The translations under genes and the position numbers were made by a program. 25,000 nucleotides of DNA from NCBI GenBank assembly GCA_012295275.1, contig CM022676.1, positions 9,371,086-9,396,085 on the forward strand. Reading direction: 5' to 3'. Each line of letters starts with the position of its first letter. Within the stretch, counting starts at the first letter, position 1. Below are positions 17,886-25,000 of this stretch, one piece after another. The notes under the pieces are model-generated. The model ran no database searches, had not been told where the DNA came from, and worked only from the letters and a program-made list of their open reading frames with translations. This stretch comes from Chrysomallon squamiferum. Lineage: Eukaryota > Mollusca > Gastropoda > Neomphalida > Peltospiridae.

Positions 17886-20010
17886 ATCCTCTTGCACTAA
17901 AACTTTGTTTTTCACTTCTATTTTTTATTAAAAATAACCTGCAAAAACAAAAAAAAAAAAGAATCAAGGTTTAATAACAATAAAACAAAATAAAACAAAC
18001 AAACAAACACCCTACATTTTAATCTCAGTACTGTAATTCAGAAACTGGTTTTTAGGAAAATATTACAATAATCATATTTAAAATCGGTATCAATATAATA
18101 TTTTCTACACATCAACATCTGAAATAAAAATCTTAGCCCTGATCTGTAACATGTTTATATATCCCCTAATGAAATTTTTAGAAACAAAAACAGCAGGCAG
18201 ACAGAGTTTTATGATCCTATATAAGATATTAAGATATTCTCTATCAGCAAACACATATGGTTTTTATATCACCCCATCTCATAAAAAAAAAAAACTTTAT
18301 AAACCATCTTGGTTTTTATTGATATCCTATTTTTAAATCTTCATATGCTTTAGATAGCAGACAGATTGAATGTCAGTGTGCTGGCTAAGAATTCAGGTTT
18401 ATAAGATCAGTTCTTGTTGGTATGAACAAATTTCACGTTCCAACTAGAGCTCCACGATAGTTACGTAAAAGATGATGTAACCAGAATTTGCTTTCAATGA
18501 TTATATCATTGTGTGTGTACGTATTCTAAGTATGTGTCTGTGTGTTTGTGTGTGTGTGTGTGTCTGGTTTTAGTTGTATATGTCCATGTGGGTAAATATG
18601 TATGAATGGTTGTCCATGTATGTGTATATATGTGCTAGCATGTTGTGAACAAAATTATTTGATTTGAACATTTTATTAACAAAAAACAAATTCAACAATG
18701 AAATCATTAATATTATGTTGCTAATACACTTAAAAATAATATTAAATGCAGCTATGGTTATAATGGGAAAAAAATATGTTCATTATGTGGTTTTAGCTAC
18801 TTTGAAAGATAAATAAAATAAAAAATATGGAAAGATTGAAATTATTAAAATATTTTTCCTAACATAAAATCATAACAAGAAAAAGTGTCTAAATCTGAAA
18901 ATAAATATTCTAAATATTAATTTTTTTTAAAATTGTAAGAAATTTTGTTTTCCTTTTTTTTTTCTCTCTCTCTCTCTAAGTTCTCTCTTAGACTCTGATA
19001 ATTTAGTAAATGATATTCATACTGACAGGATAATTACTGCTTCTTTAATTTCTCATCCAGCTGAATCCTGTGGTATGAACTGCCATTTGTCATGTGGAAA
19101 ATAGTTTTCAACACTTACAGCTAAGAACAATCCAGCTAGGCAAGACGGGAACCATCTTCATTAAATGTAATCAGTCTTTCGGCTAGTATTATCACGTTTC
19201 TTCCATTTATTTTCAAAGCAGACGTGAATTTGTTTTTCTTTCTGCTGTTTTTTATTAGCTAGCAAGTGTTGTGATTTAAAGAATAGAGCTATTTGTTTAG
19301 ATAGTATTATTAGATTAATGTATAGAGATATTAGTTGGGGTTATTTTTTTGTGTTCTTTTGTTTTGTTTTGATTATTTTGTTTTTGTAAAACAAATGTTT
19401 TTGTGATATGAGTGTCTGTCTTTGTCTGCTATTATCATTTATAAAACGTATTTACTTTTCATTTTCTTTTCTTTTTTATTTTAATCAAATCTGATATATG
19501 TGCAATTAAGATTAAAAATGGCTGCCATGTTTAATAATAAACAGCTCATTTAAATAACAGAAGATGGAGAAATATTTTATCTAACAACATTTTATCTGAT
19601 ATGTTTTTTTCATTTTGTTTAAACTGCTATTGGAGAATTAAAAATGTCATACTGTAATACTTATTTAAAATTATTTTTCAACAGATGTTAAACTCAAAAA
19701 AAAAATAAAAATAACATGTGAAGAAATGTGACTGTTTTATTTTGTATAAACTGTTATCAGTGAAGGAAAATAACCTATTAATGTGTTTTTCTTTATGTTT
19801 TAAACTTTTAAATGATTTCTGTAAACATTTTTTTTTTTATAACTTTTACTGTTTATTTCGATAGGCCATACAGATGTGAAGGAAATAAAAAGATGCAAAA
19901 TGATATCTTGTTAAAAGCTATGAAAGATAAAATCCACATCTTCATTTTATTTATTGCCAAAGAAACTCTTTTGATGGGTGTCTTAATTTAACTTGGGAAC
20001 TTTATTTGTC
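17883..20010. other. Mostly unique AT-rich DNA, no supported gene
   Basis: No coding frame of natural composition is found. Contents include imperfect (GT)n at 18510-18563, two neighbouring bZIP-type sites at 18461-18480, a short (CT)n at 18963-18978, a GC-moderate unique patch at 19040-19200, and the palindrome ATGGCTGCCAT at 19518-19528. A plus-strand open frame at 18151-18336 has no recognisable features. Confidence 0.6.
18461..18480. promoter_or_regulatory. Adjacent bZIP-type sites
   Basis: TTACGTAA (18461-18468) is the palindromic PAR-bZIP/C/EBP-type site, and TGATGTAA (about 18473-18480), an ATF/C/EBP-type half-composite, starts 12 bp later. Both are exact short matches; their function is not shown. 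Confidence 0.3.

Positions 20011-20013
<3 letters not shown>

Positions 20014-20104
<91 letters not shown>
20014..20104. repeat. (AG)45 microsatellite
   Basis: An uninterrupted 91-bp AG run, preceded by CTGC. Confidence 0.97.
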
Positions 20105-20106
<2 letters not shown>

Positions 20107-20148
20107 TTTAATACTGTGAATACTTAGGCATATGTATGTGTGTGCATA

Positions 20149-20275
20149 AACACACACACACAGACACACACACACAAACACACACACACATATATATAAA
20201 TGGATTGATATTCAAATGTACACACATACACATACATACACACATACATGCACACAAAAATATTCACACACATTA
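20149..20275. repeat. Imperfect (CA)n microsatellite
   Basis: CACACA with AGAC and AAAC interruptions, a TA patch, then ACACATACA words, followed by a T run at 20280-20294. Confidence 0.9.
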
Positions 20276-20589
20276 GCATTTTTTTTTTTTTTTAATTTCT
20301 TATCAATTAGCATTTATGGAAATAACCATTTTAAGATCACAGTAAATGTTTAAAACAAACTAAAATGGAAAATAAAACCTCTGTAGATAAATAGATAAAT
20401 TTACGACCATTCGTAAAATTCATATTAATTGCCTTTTCTCCCCTGTGTATGAAATTAATTTACGAGGAAAAGTTGAAGACGTCTATAAACATCATTCCAC
20501 CACCTGCTTCTTTTTTCTCTTTAAAAATTCATATCCATTAATCTTTTGTGATTTCTCATATAGTTTATTACTGAAGACAGATGAACAAA

Positions 20590-20880
20590 CAAACAGACAG
20601 ACAGACAGTGATTATGCAGTGATGAATGGATGGATGGAGGAATGAATGGGATGGGGTGAAGATGGGAGGAACAACCAGTGCATAGATAGATAGACGGACA
20701 GAAGGATGAATGAAATCGTGAACAAAAGATGGACGGATGAATGAATAGAGGGGGAAAGACAGATGAATGGATAGAAATGCTGATTATTAATGAACACAAA
20801 ATTGTTAAACATAAGTGAAACATTCAAACTATGGGACAAACAGACAGACAAACAGACATTCAAACAGACAGTCAGACAGA
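20590..20880. repeat. GGAT/GAAT/CAGA tetranucleotide-rich region
   Basis: GATGGATGGA, GAATGAATGG, ATAGATAGAC and ACAGACAGAC words follow each other. Minus-strand frames are Ser/His/Pro-rich as a result. Confidence 0.8.
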
Positions 20881-20940
20881 GTGTTAAAGGAACATTCAGA
20901 CATCCTGTAAAGCAGAAAGACAGTTCATGAGAGGTGTTAA

Positions 20941-20948
20941 AACCGGTT
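20941..20948. promoter_or_regulatory. Grainyhead-type palindrome
   Basis: AACCGGTT is an exact match to the Grainyhead consensus, in a GC-moderate unique segment. A related AAACCGGTG occurs at about 24376. Confidence 0.3.
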
Positions 20949-21020
20949 AAATTTATTGGTCATTAAACGAACAACCAAGGGTCATTCTAAAGCCATTGGT
21001 GGCTAATTGCAGAATTATGG

Positions 21021-21056
21021 GTGTGTCCAGGTGTGTACAGGTGTGTACAGGTGTGT
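21021..21056. repeat. 10-bp tandem repeat with three phased E-boxes
   Basis: GTGTGTCCAG, GTGTGTACAG and GTGTGTACAG are followed by GTGTGTTACT. Each junction creates CAGGTG, at 21028, 21038 and 21048, spaced exactly 10 bp apart (about one helical turn). CAGGTG is a Snail/ZEB-class E-box. Confidence 0.75.
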
Positions 21057-21179
21057 TACTGGATCCTGGCAGGGAGATACCTGACACCCCAACTATCAGA
21101 AATCTGCACACAGAGACAGACCACTGATGTGACATACACAGTGAGAGCTCTGGACCAAGTGAGAAAAATATGTTATATT

Positions 21180-21263
21180 ACACACACATACACATGTGTG
21201 TGTGTTTGTGTGTGTGTGTCTGTGTGTTTGTGTCTGTGTGTCTGTGTGTGTGTGTGTGTGTGT

Positions 21264-21322
<59 letters not shown>
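21180..21322. repeat. (CA)-(TG)n microsatellite with inverted junction
   Basis: ACACACACATACACATGTGTGTGTG turns from CA to TG around CACATGTG, then imperfect and pure TG continues to 21322. Besides Z-DNA potential, the start can fold as a hairpin. Confidence 0.93.
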
Positions 21323-21325
<3 letters not shown>

Positions 21326-21429
21326 ACTCATTAAATATATTCTAAATATCAAGACAATCGCTTTTGTCTCTCTGAGTGAGTTTGTATGTTTCTATCAGTG
21401 TTTGATTTTTTTGGTTATATGTGAGTATT

Positions 21430-21433
<4 letters not shown>

Positions 21434-21478
<45 letters not shown>
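21434..21478. repeat. (GT)n microsatellite
   Basis: About 21 GT units. Confidence 0.95.
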
Positions 21479-21479
<1 letters not shown>

Positions 21480-21508
21480 TCTGTATTTGTTTATTTGGGT
21501 ATACATTT

Positions 21509-21870
21509 GAAGTAAGTTTCAGTGAAGTTCTTTTTTGTGTCTGGAAGTTTGAATTGGGTTCATTTTAAGTAAGTTTGAAAGAAAGAACTTTTTTTGGAGT
21601 GAAGGCAATTTGAATGAAGTTTGAATGAAGTTCATTTTAAGTGAAGCCAATTTGAAAGAAAGAACTTCATTTTGAGTAAAAGGCAATTTGAAAGAAAGAA
21701 CTTCATTTTGAGTAAAAGACAATTTGAAAGAAAGAACTTCATTTTGAGTAAAAGGCAATTTGAAAGAAAGAACTTCATTTTGAGTAAAAGGCAATTTGAA
21801 AGAAAGAACTTCATTTTGAGTAAAAGGCAATTTGAAAGAAAGAACTTCATTCTGAGTAAAAGGCAATTCA
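21509..21870. repeat. 36-bp minisatellite with homogenised core
   Basis: Six nearly identical 36-bp units start at 21649, 21685, 21721, 21757, 21793 and 21829, each beginning AATTTGAAAGAAAGAACTTC. To the left are older units: a 36-bp unit at 21571-21606, a 42-bp unit at 21607-21648, a shortened one at 21545-21570 and a remnant at about 21509-21544. The right edge is abrupt near 21870. Because 36 is a multiple of three, frames stay open on both strands as 12-residue repeats (plus SKRQFERKNFIL, minus FTQNEVLSFKLP). These are repeat products with no start or splice context. Confidence 0.92.
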
Positions 21871-21983
21871 AGTAATATTTATTTTTATTCACAACAGTAA
21901 CAGTGAACCGACATCTCCTCAAAGGCTGCAGAACAAAATTCTGAACATAACACATTATCTATTATTAGATAACAAATTAGCCA

Positions 21984-22136
21984 ATGACAGACGCGATAAG
22001 AACAGCTTCTTCAGATCTGTCCAATCAACTGCCTCGTTACATGTGGAATGCATGGAACAAAGATCGAGCTCCTGTGTATTACATCAGACATCTTGAATTT
22101 ATGATTCTTGCTCATCAGATTAACTCCCTTGTGTAA
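21984..22136 (+). CDS. Short 50-codon ORF, unrecognised (tentative)
   Basis: ATG at 21984 in a favourable context (GCCAATGACA) opens 50 codons ending at TAA 22134-22136. The product begins MTDAIRTASSDL and contains NQLPRYMWNAWNK, then a hydrophobic C-terminal third. Composition is natural and local GC is higher than in the surroundings. No family is recognised. Part of it (from CCAATCAACTGCCTCGTTAC, 22021) resembles a second segment at 23027 (CCAATCAATTACCTTGTTAC), where the frame soon stops, so this may be a dispersed repeat and not a gene. CCAAT boxes lie in the same segment (21981, 22021). Confidence 0.28.
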   Translation: MTDAIRTASSDLSNQLPRYMWNAWNKDRAPVYYIRHLEFMILAHQINSLV

Positions 22137-22226
22137 ACCTCTTCAGGCTCAAAGTCCTTCGGGAGTTACATAAGTGCTAATGCTTTTTGCAAACTTCCTG
22201 AGAACAGTTTTAATCTGTTGGTTTTG

Positions 22227-22229
<3 letters not shown>

Positions 22230-22303
<74 letters not shown>
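22230..22303. repeat. (TC)37 microsatellite followed by poly-T
   Basis: A pure 74-bp TC run continues into about 19 T (to 22322). Confidence 0.97.
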
Positions 22304-22312
<9 letters not shown>

Positions 22313-22479
22313 TTTTTTTTTTATGAAGTTATTTTATATCTGTTTGACAGCCTCTAAGTGAAACTGTGTGAAATCTTGAAAAATTATATTTGTATCATTC
22401 TTAGGATTCACTGAATAAAAGTTAATGCATGCTTTTCTGGACATATATGTTTTTAGCTGTAGAAATCACAAAACAGTTT

Positions 22480-22605
22480 TTGTGTTATTATTATTGTTGT
22501 TGTTAATATCATTTCCTCATAACTATGTAATCATTATCATTAGTATTATCACTATCATCATCATCATCATTATCATTATTATTATCATTATAATTATAAT
22601 ATATT
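22480..22605. repeat. (ATT/ATC)n trinucleotide patches
   Basis: TTATTATTGTTGTTG at 22486-22504 and (ATC)n/(ATT)n at 22553-22590. Confidence 0.88.
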
Positions 22606-22750
22606 GCTAGCTCTTTGTTGACTGTTCATAATAAAATATTTCATTAACTCAAACAACAACAGAATTAACGTTTAAAAATCTTAAACTCAAAATGACCAAA
22701 GTTGAAACTTTTAAAAAGTTGAAGAAATCTTATTTTCTTCTGTCTTCATT

Positions 22751-22776
22751 CATGAAGTCATGAAGTCATGAAGTCA
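22751..22776. repeat. (CATGAAGT)3 octamer repeat
   Basis: CATGAAGT units at 22751, 22759 and 22767, followed by CA. Confidence 0.9.
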
Positions 22777-22964
22777 AAAATGTTTCTTTTGAGCTAGAAT
22801 CAAAGGAAGACAAACAAAATCTGAAGATCTGAAAATGTTGTTTCTGATGGAAAACTGAACTTTGTTGAAGCTCACTAAAATTCTTTTAACATCTTTCAGG
22901 CTGTTTTCATTGAAAAGATGTCAAATTGAAAACAGGGATGGTTTCATATGGGGGGGGGCTTTTT

Positions 22965-23033
22965 CATCAAAGGACAACTAAACTAACATGTGATTGGTCA
23001 ATCCTTTGATCATGTGTGGCCGTTACCCAATCA
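22965..23033. promoter_or_regulatory. TCF/LEF-type inverted repeat with divergent CCAAT boxes
   Basis: CATCAAAGG (22965-22973) and CCTTTGATC (23003-23011) match the TCF/LEF core and form 9-bp inverted arms (22966-22974 and 23002-23010). Interleaved are TGATTGG (22991-22997) and CCAATCA (23027-23033), two oppositely oriented CCAAT boxes. A GC-moderate unique segment surrounds them. Enhancer or promoter function is inference. Confidence 0.45.
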
Positions 23034-23059
23034 ATTACCTTGTTACATAAGCAAGAGGT

Positions 23060-23500
23060 GGAATCAGTAAACATCTTGTTTTTCTATCACTGAAGACACA
23101 AAACTGACCTTGTTGTCTGACTTCTGATCTTGAATAACTTCCTCAGTGACTCCCCCACCCCATCCCACTTCCAGGAATGATTACAACTGTTGTTCTGATA
23201 GTGCATGATAGTTGTACTTGAATATCTGTTTCTCATTAACTTTTTAAAGCAACACCTTCTGTATAACAAACATAAGATGGATGTTTTCATTTCAAAAACT
23301 GTACAAGAATAAAACAATATTAAAACTCAAAAATACCAAAATATAAGATGTTTAATGAATGAATAAATGGATAGATAGATGACATTTTTGGATTGAAAAA
23401 AAAAACTGTATGCGAATATAAAACTTAAAATGACTGCTTCTTTTTTTTTGTTGGAGCATTTATGGCAGTTAAAAAAAAGTTATCTAATTATTAATAAACT
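23060..23500. other. GC-moderate then AT-rich unique DNA, no supported gene
   Basis: A minus-strand open frame (23317-23087, 76 codons) has natural-looking composition but no recognised domain, start context or splice signal, so it is not called. TTCCAGGAA (about 23170), a STAT-type core, lies inside it. Confidence 0.4.
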
Positions 23501-23527
23501 TTTCATTTCCTTGTGTCTGCATGCCCA

Positions 23528-23840
23528 TCTGTCTGTCTGTTTGTTTGTCTGTTCATTTTCTACCCTCTGATTTAGATTCCTCCAATTCTTCCATCTGTTG
23601 TTTTCATCATTCAGCTTTGTCAGAACAAATCTGTCTGAAATTCAGTTATCTTGTTATGATCCTTTCAATTAGCCATTCATCATTTGATCAATCATCTATT
23701 TATCTCATATGAAACATTCAAAAATTCAGTTATATTATTCCTTTGATTCATTTAATTATTCATCCATTCATCTATTCATCTATTCATCTATTCATCTATC
23801 AGTCTCTAACCATCCATCCATCATTCTATTCATCCAAATT
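23528..23840. repeat. CTGT, ATTC and ATCT tetranucleotide-rich region
   Basis: (CTGT)n at 23528-23552, then scattered ATTCATC words, with (ATTCATCT)n clearest at 23757-23800. Confidence 0.82.
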
Positions 23841-24098
23841 TATCAAAGATATCAATTCAATGGTTAAAGCACGTTTGTAATGGATACCTCAACATCAGGG
23901 AAGCTGTAACCTTTGGGTTCCATCTTTTCAAACTCTGTTGAGAATTTCTCAACTGTTTTATAACCCGTGTTTATGTGTACCCAGTTCTCTGTTTCATCAG
24001 AGGTGACATCTTAATTAATTCTTCTTTTTAATCCTGTTTTCACACAAACAATTAATTTACCAGGAAACACTCTGCTTCTCGGCATGACTTCCTCTTGC

Positions 24099-24365
24099 CC
24101 ACCAGGTGTCTCTGTTTTTCATACTGGACCCAGGGAATGTAAGAAAGATGCTTTGTGTTTTTCCTGTCCACTAGGTGTCTCTCTTTTCCATATACCCAAA
24201 ACCAGGGTTTTATGTACATGATTCTCCCCTCTTCCCACTAGAGGTCTCTGTTATGACACCAAACACAGAAAATAAAATAATTTTTAATTTGTAACCCCCT
24301 GCCCACTAGAGGTCTCTGTTTTGATATCTTAACTCACACGATTCTTATCCTCCCCACCAGAGGTC
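24099..24365 (+). repeat. Five-copy array of CTCF-like cores
   Basis: CCACCAGGTGTC (24099), CCACTAGGTGTC (24168), CCACTAGAGGTC (24235), CCACTAGAGGTC (24303) and CCACCAGAGGTC (24354) are all on the plus strand, spaced 69, 67, 68 and 51 bp. Each is followed by TCT and a T-rich end (mostly TCTGTTTT) and preceded by C/T-rich sequence, while the other ~35 bp per unit have diverged. The core CCACYAGRKGKC equals the CTCF consensus CCASYAGRKGGC except for T at one G. Alternatively, YYYYCCACYAG could serve as repeated 3' splice acceptors. Confidence 0.65.
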
Positions 24366-24660
24366 TCTGTTTTGAAACCGGTGCTAGAAATGTTTACAGG
24401 ACTTTTGATGACCACATTTAGTTGTGTTGTGTTGTGTGTGTGTTCTACCCTTTTTGGCAGAGCATCACTGTTTGGCTTGGTCCCAGGCTGCGTATTTTTC
24501 CTTGCTGTGACAGGGTCTGAACAAACAGTGGGATGAGACCCTTGATTACTCAACATTAGCACTTTGTTTGGTGTGTGGCAATAAACGGTTATGCAAGACC
24601 AGGATCAGGATTTTGTGGAATTCTGGGAGAATATTTGTCCATTTAATGGCAGAGATAGGA
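24366..24660. other. GC-moderate unique DNA, no supported gene
   Basis: A GTTGT repeat lies at 24421-24437. A minus-strand open frame (24562-24329, 77 codons) is hydrophilic and natural-looking but overlaps the repeat array and has no recognised domain. Confidence 0.4.
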
Positions 24661-24782
24661 TTTAAAAAAAAAAATTAAAAAAAAATCTGAAAGATTTATT
24701 TTTTATTAATGAATAAATGATTAATATTACTGCAACATATACACACATAGTTTTAGCTATTTATCTGTCTGTCCATCTTTAA

Positions 24783-24850
24783 ATAGATAGATAGATAGAT
24801 AGATAGATATATAGATAGAAAGCTAGATAGCTAGACAGATAGACAGAGAA
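24783..24850. repeat. (GATA)n microsatellite
   Basis: Pure ATAG units to about 24808, then interrupted GATA and GACA to 24850. The flanks to 25000 are AT-rich with nothing else seen. Confidence 0.93.
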
Positions 24851-25000
24851 AGAAACAGACATGTATATTCTTAAATCATGAAATTAAATAATAATAGTAT
24901 GTATGTAACAATGTAATAATAATAATTAAAAAGGTATGTATTTTTTTACATGTATTATGGAAAATGTTTTTAAAAATCATGTTAAATTTCTATGTTTGTT

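Noticed and set aside
21649-21870. 36-bp repeats considered as a CRISPR array
   Set aside because: The unit length is in the CRISPR range, but the units are directly abutting with no unique spacers, and the surroundings are eukaryotic.
21672-21875. SKRQFERKNFIL repeats as a repeat protein, and the antisense counterpart
   Set aside because: Frames on both strands are equally open because 36 is divisible by three; no start, signal peptide or splice context favours either.
24329-24562. 77-codon hydrophilic minus-strand frame
   Set aside because: It overlaps the last repeat units of the 24.1-24.37 kb array and has no recognised domain or gene signals.

Overview
This window looks like non-coding DNA from a large, AT-rich, repeat-rich animal genome. 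By eye the GC content is roughly a quarter and CpG is scarce. There are no operons, ribosome binding sites or long natural-looking reading frames. There are dozens of long dinucleotide, trinucleotide and tetranucleotide microsatellites, and the splice-site-like motifs are of metazoan type. The texture (long CT/GA, GT/CA, ATTT, GATA/CAGA and TA blocks, many joined end to end) is most like a cephalopod mollusc such as an octopus. That assignment is inference from texture, not from a recognised gene.

Layout. 1-920: AT-rich unique sequence with a decayed tRNA-derived SINE-like fragment on the minus strand (418-485). 919-3240: A-rich, strand-asymmetric purine sequence, interrupted at 2420-2760 by an ordinary unique segment holding a TCF/LEF-type inverted repeat. 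3240-4600: AT-rich unique DNA with microsatellites. 4600-6900: a cluster of short diverged repeats embedded in large CT, GA, CA, TA and CAGA blocks. 6900-7390: a moderately GC-richer unique segment with an RFX X-box palindrome and a 29-bp hairpin-forming tandem repeat. 7430-8440: ACT and AAT trinucleotide blocks. 8600-9200: AT-rich, with one diverged tandem duplication. 9630-11412: a degenerate repeat array that keeps the hexamer CAGGTR (either strand) while the rest has diverged. 11500-11660: a GC-richer tRNA-SINE-like patch. 11850-14000: ATTT, AAT, TTG, GT/CA and GATA blocks. 14040-14590: the best candidate for a gene start, with two RFX X-box-like sites, then a Kozak-style ATG and a consensus 5' splice site. 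15120-15720: a broken minus-strand coding-like segment. 15725-17455: a second large purine-biased domain. 17500-20000: mainly unique AT-rich DNA. 20000-21480: GA, CA, GGAT and GT blocks around a segment with three E-boxes spaced exactly 10 bp. 21509-21870: a 36-bp minisatellite. 21980-23320: GC-richer patches with CCAAT boxes, a 50-codon ORF and a second TCF/LEF-type inverted repeat. 24099-24365: five same-strand copies of a CTCF-like core at about 68-bp spacing. The end of the window is AT-rich with a GATA block.

No complete gene is supported. The window is best read as a long intron or intergenic region. The two most interesting structures are the CAGGTR array (9630-11412) and the CTCF-like array (24099-24365). 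In both, a short motif stays almost invariant inside repeat units whose other bases have diverged, the pattern expected if the motif rather than the repeat is constrained. The X-box/first-exon candidate near 14.25-14.49 kb is the best lead for a real gene.
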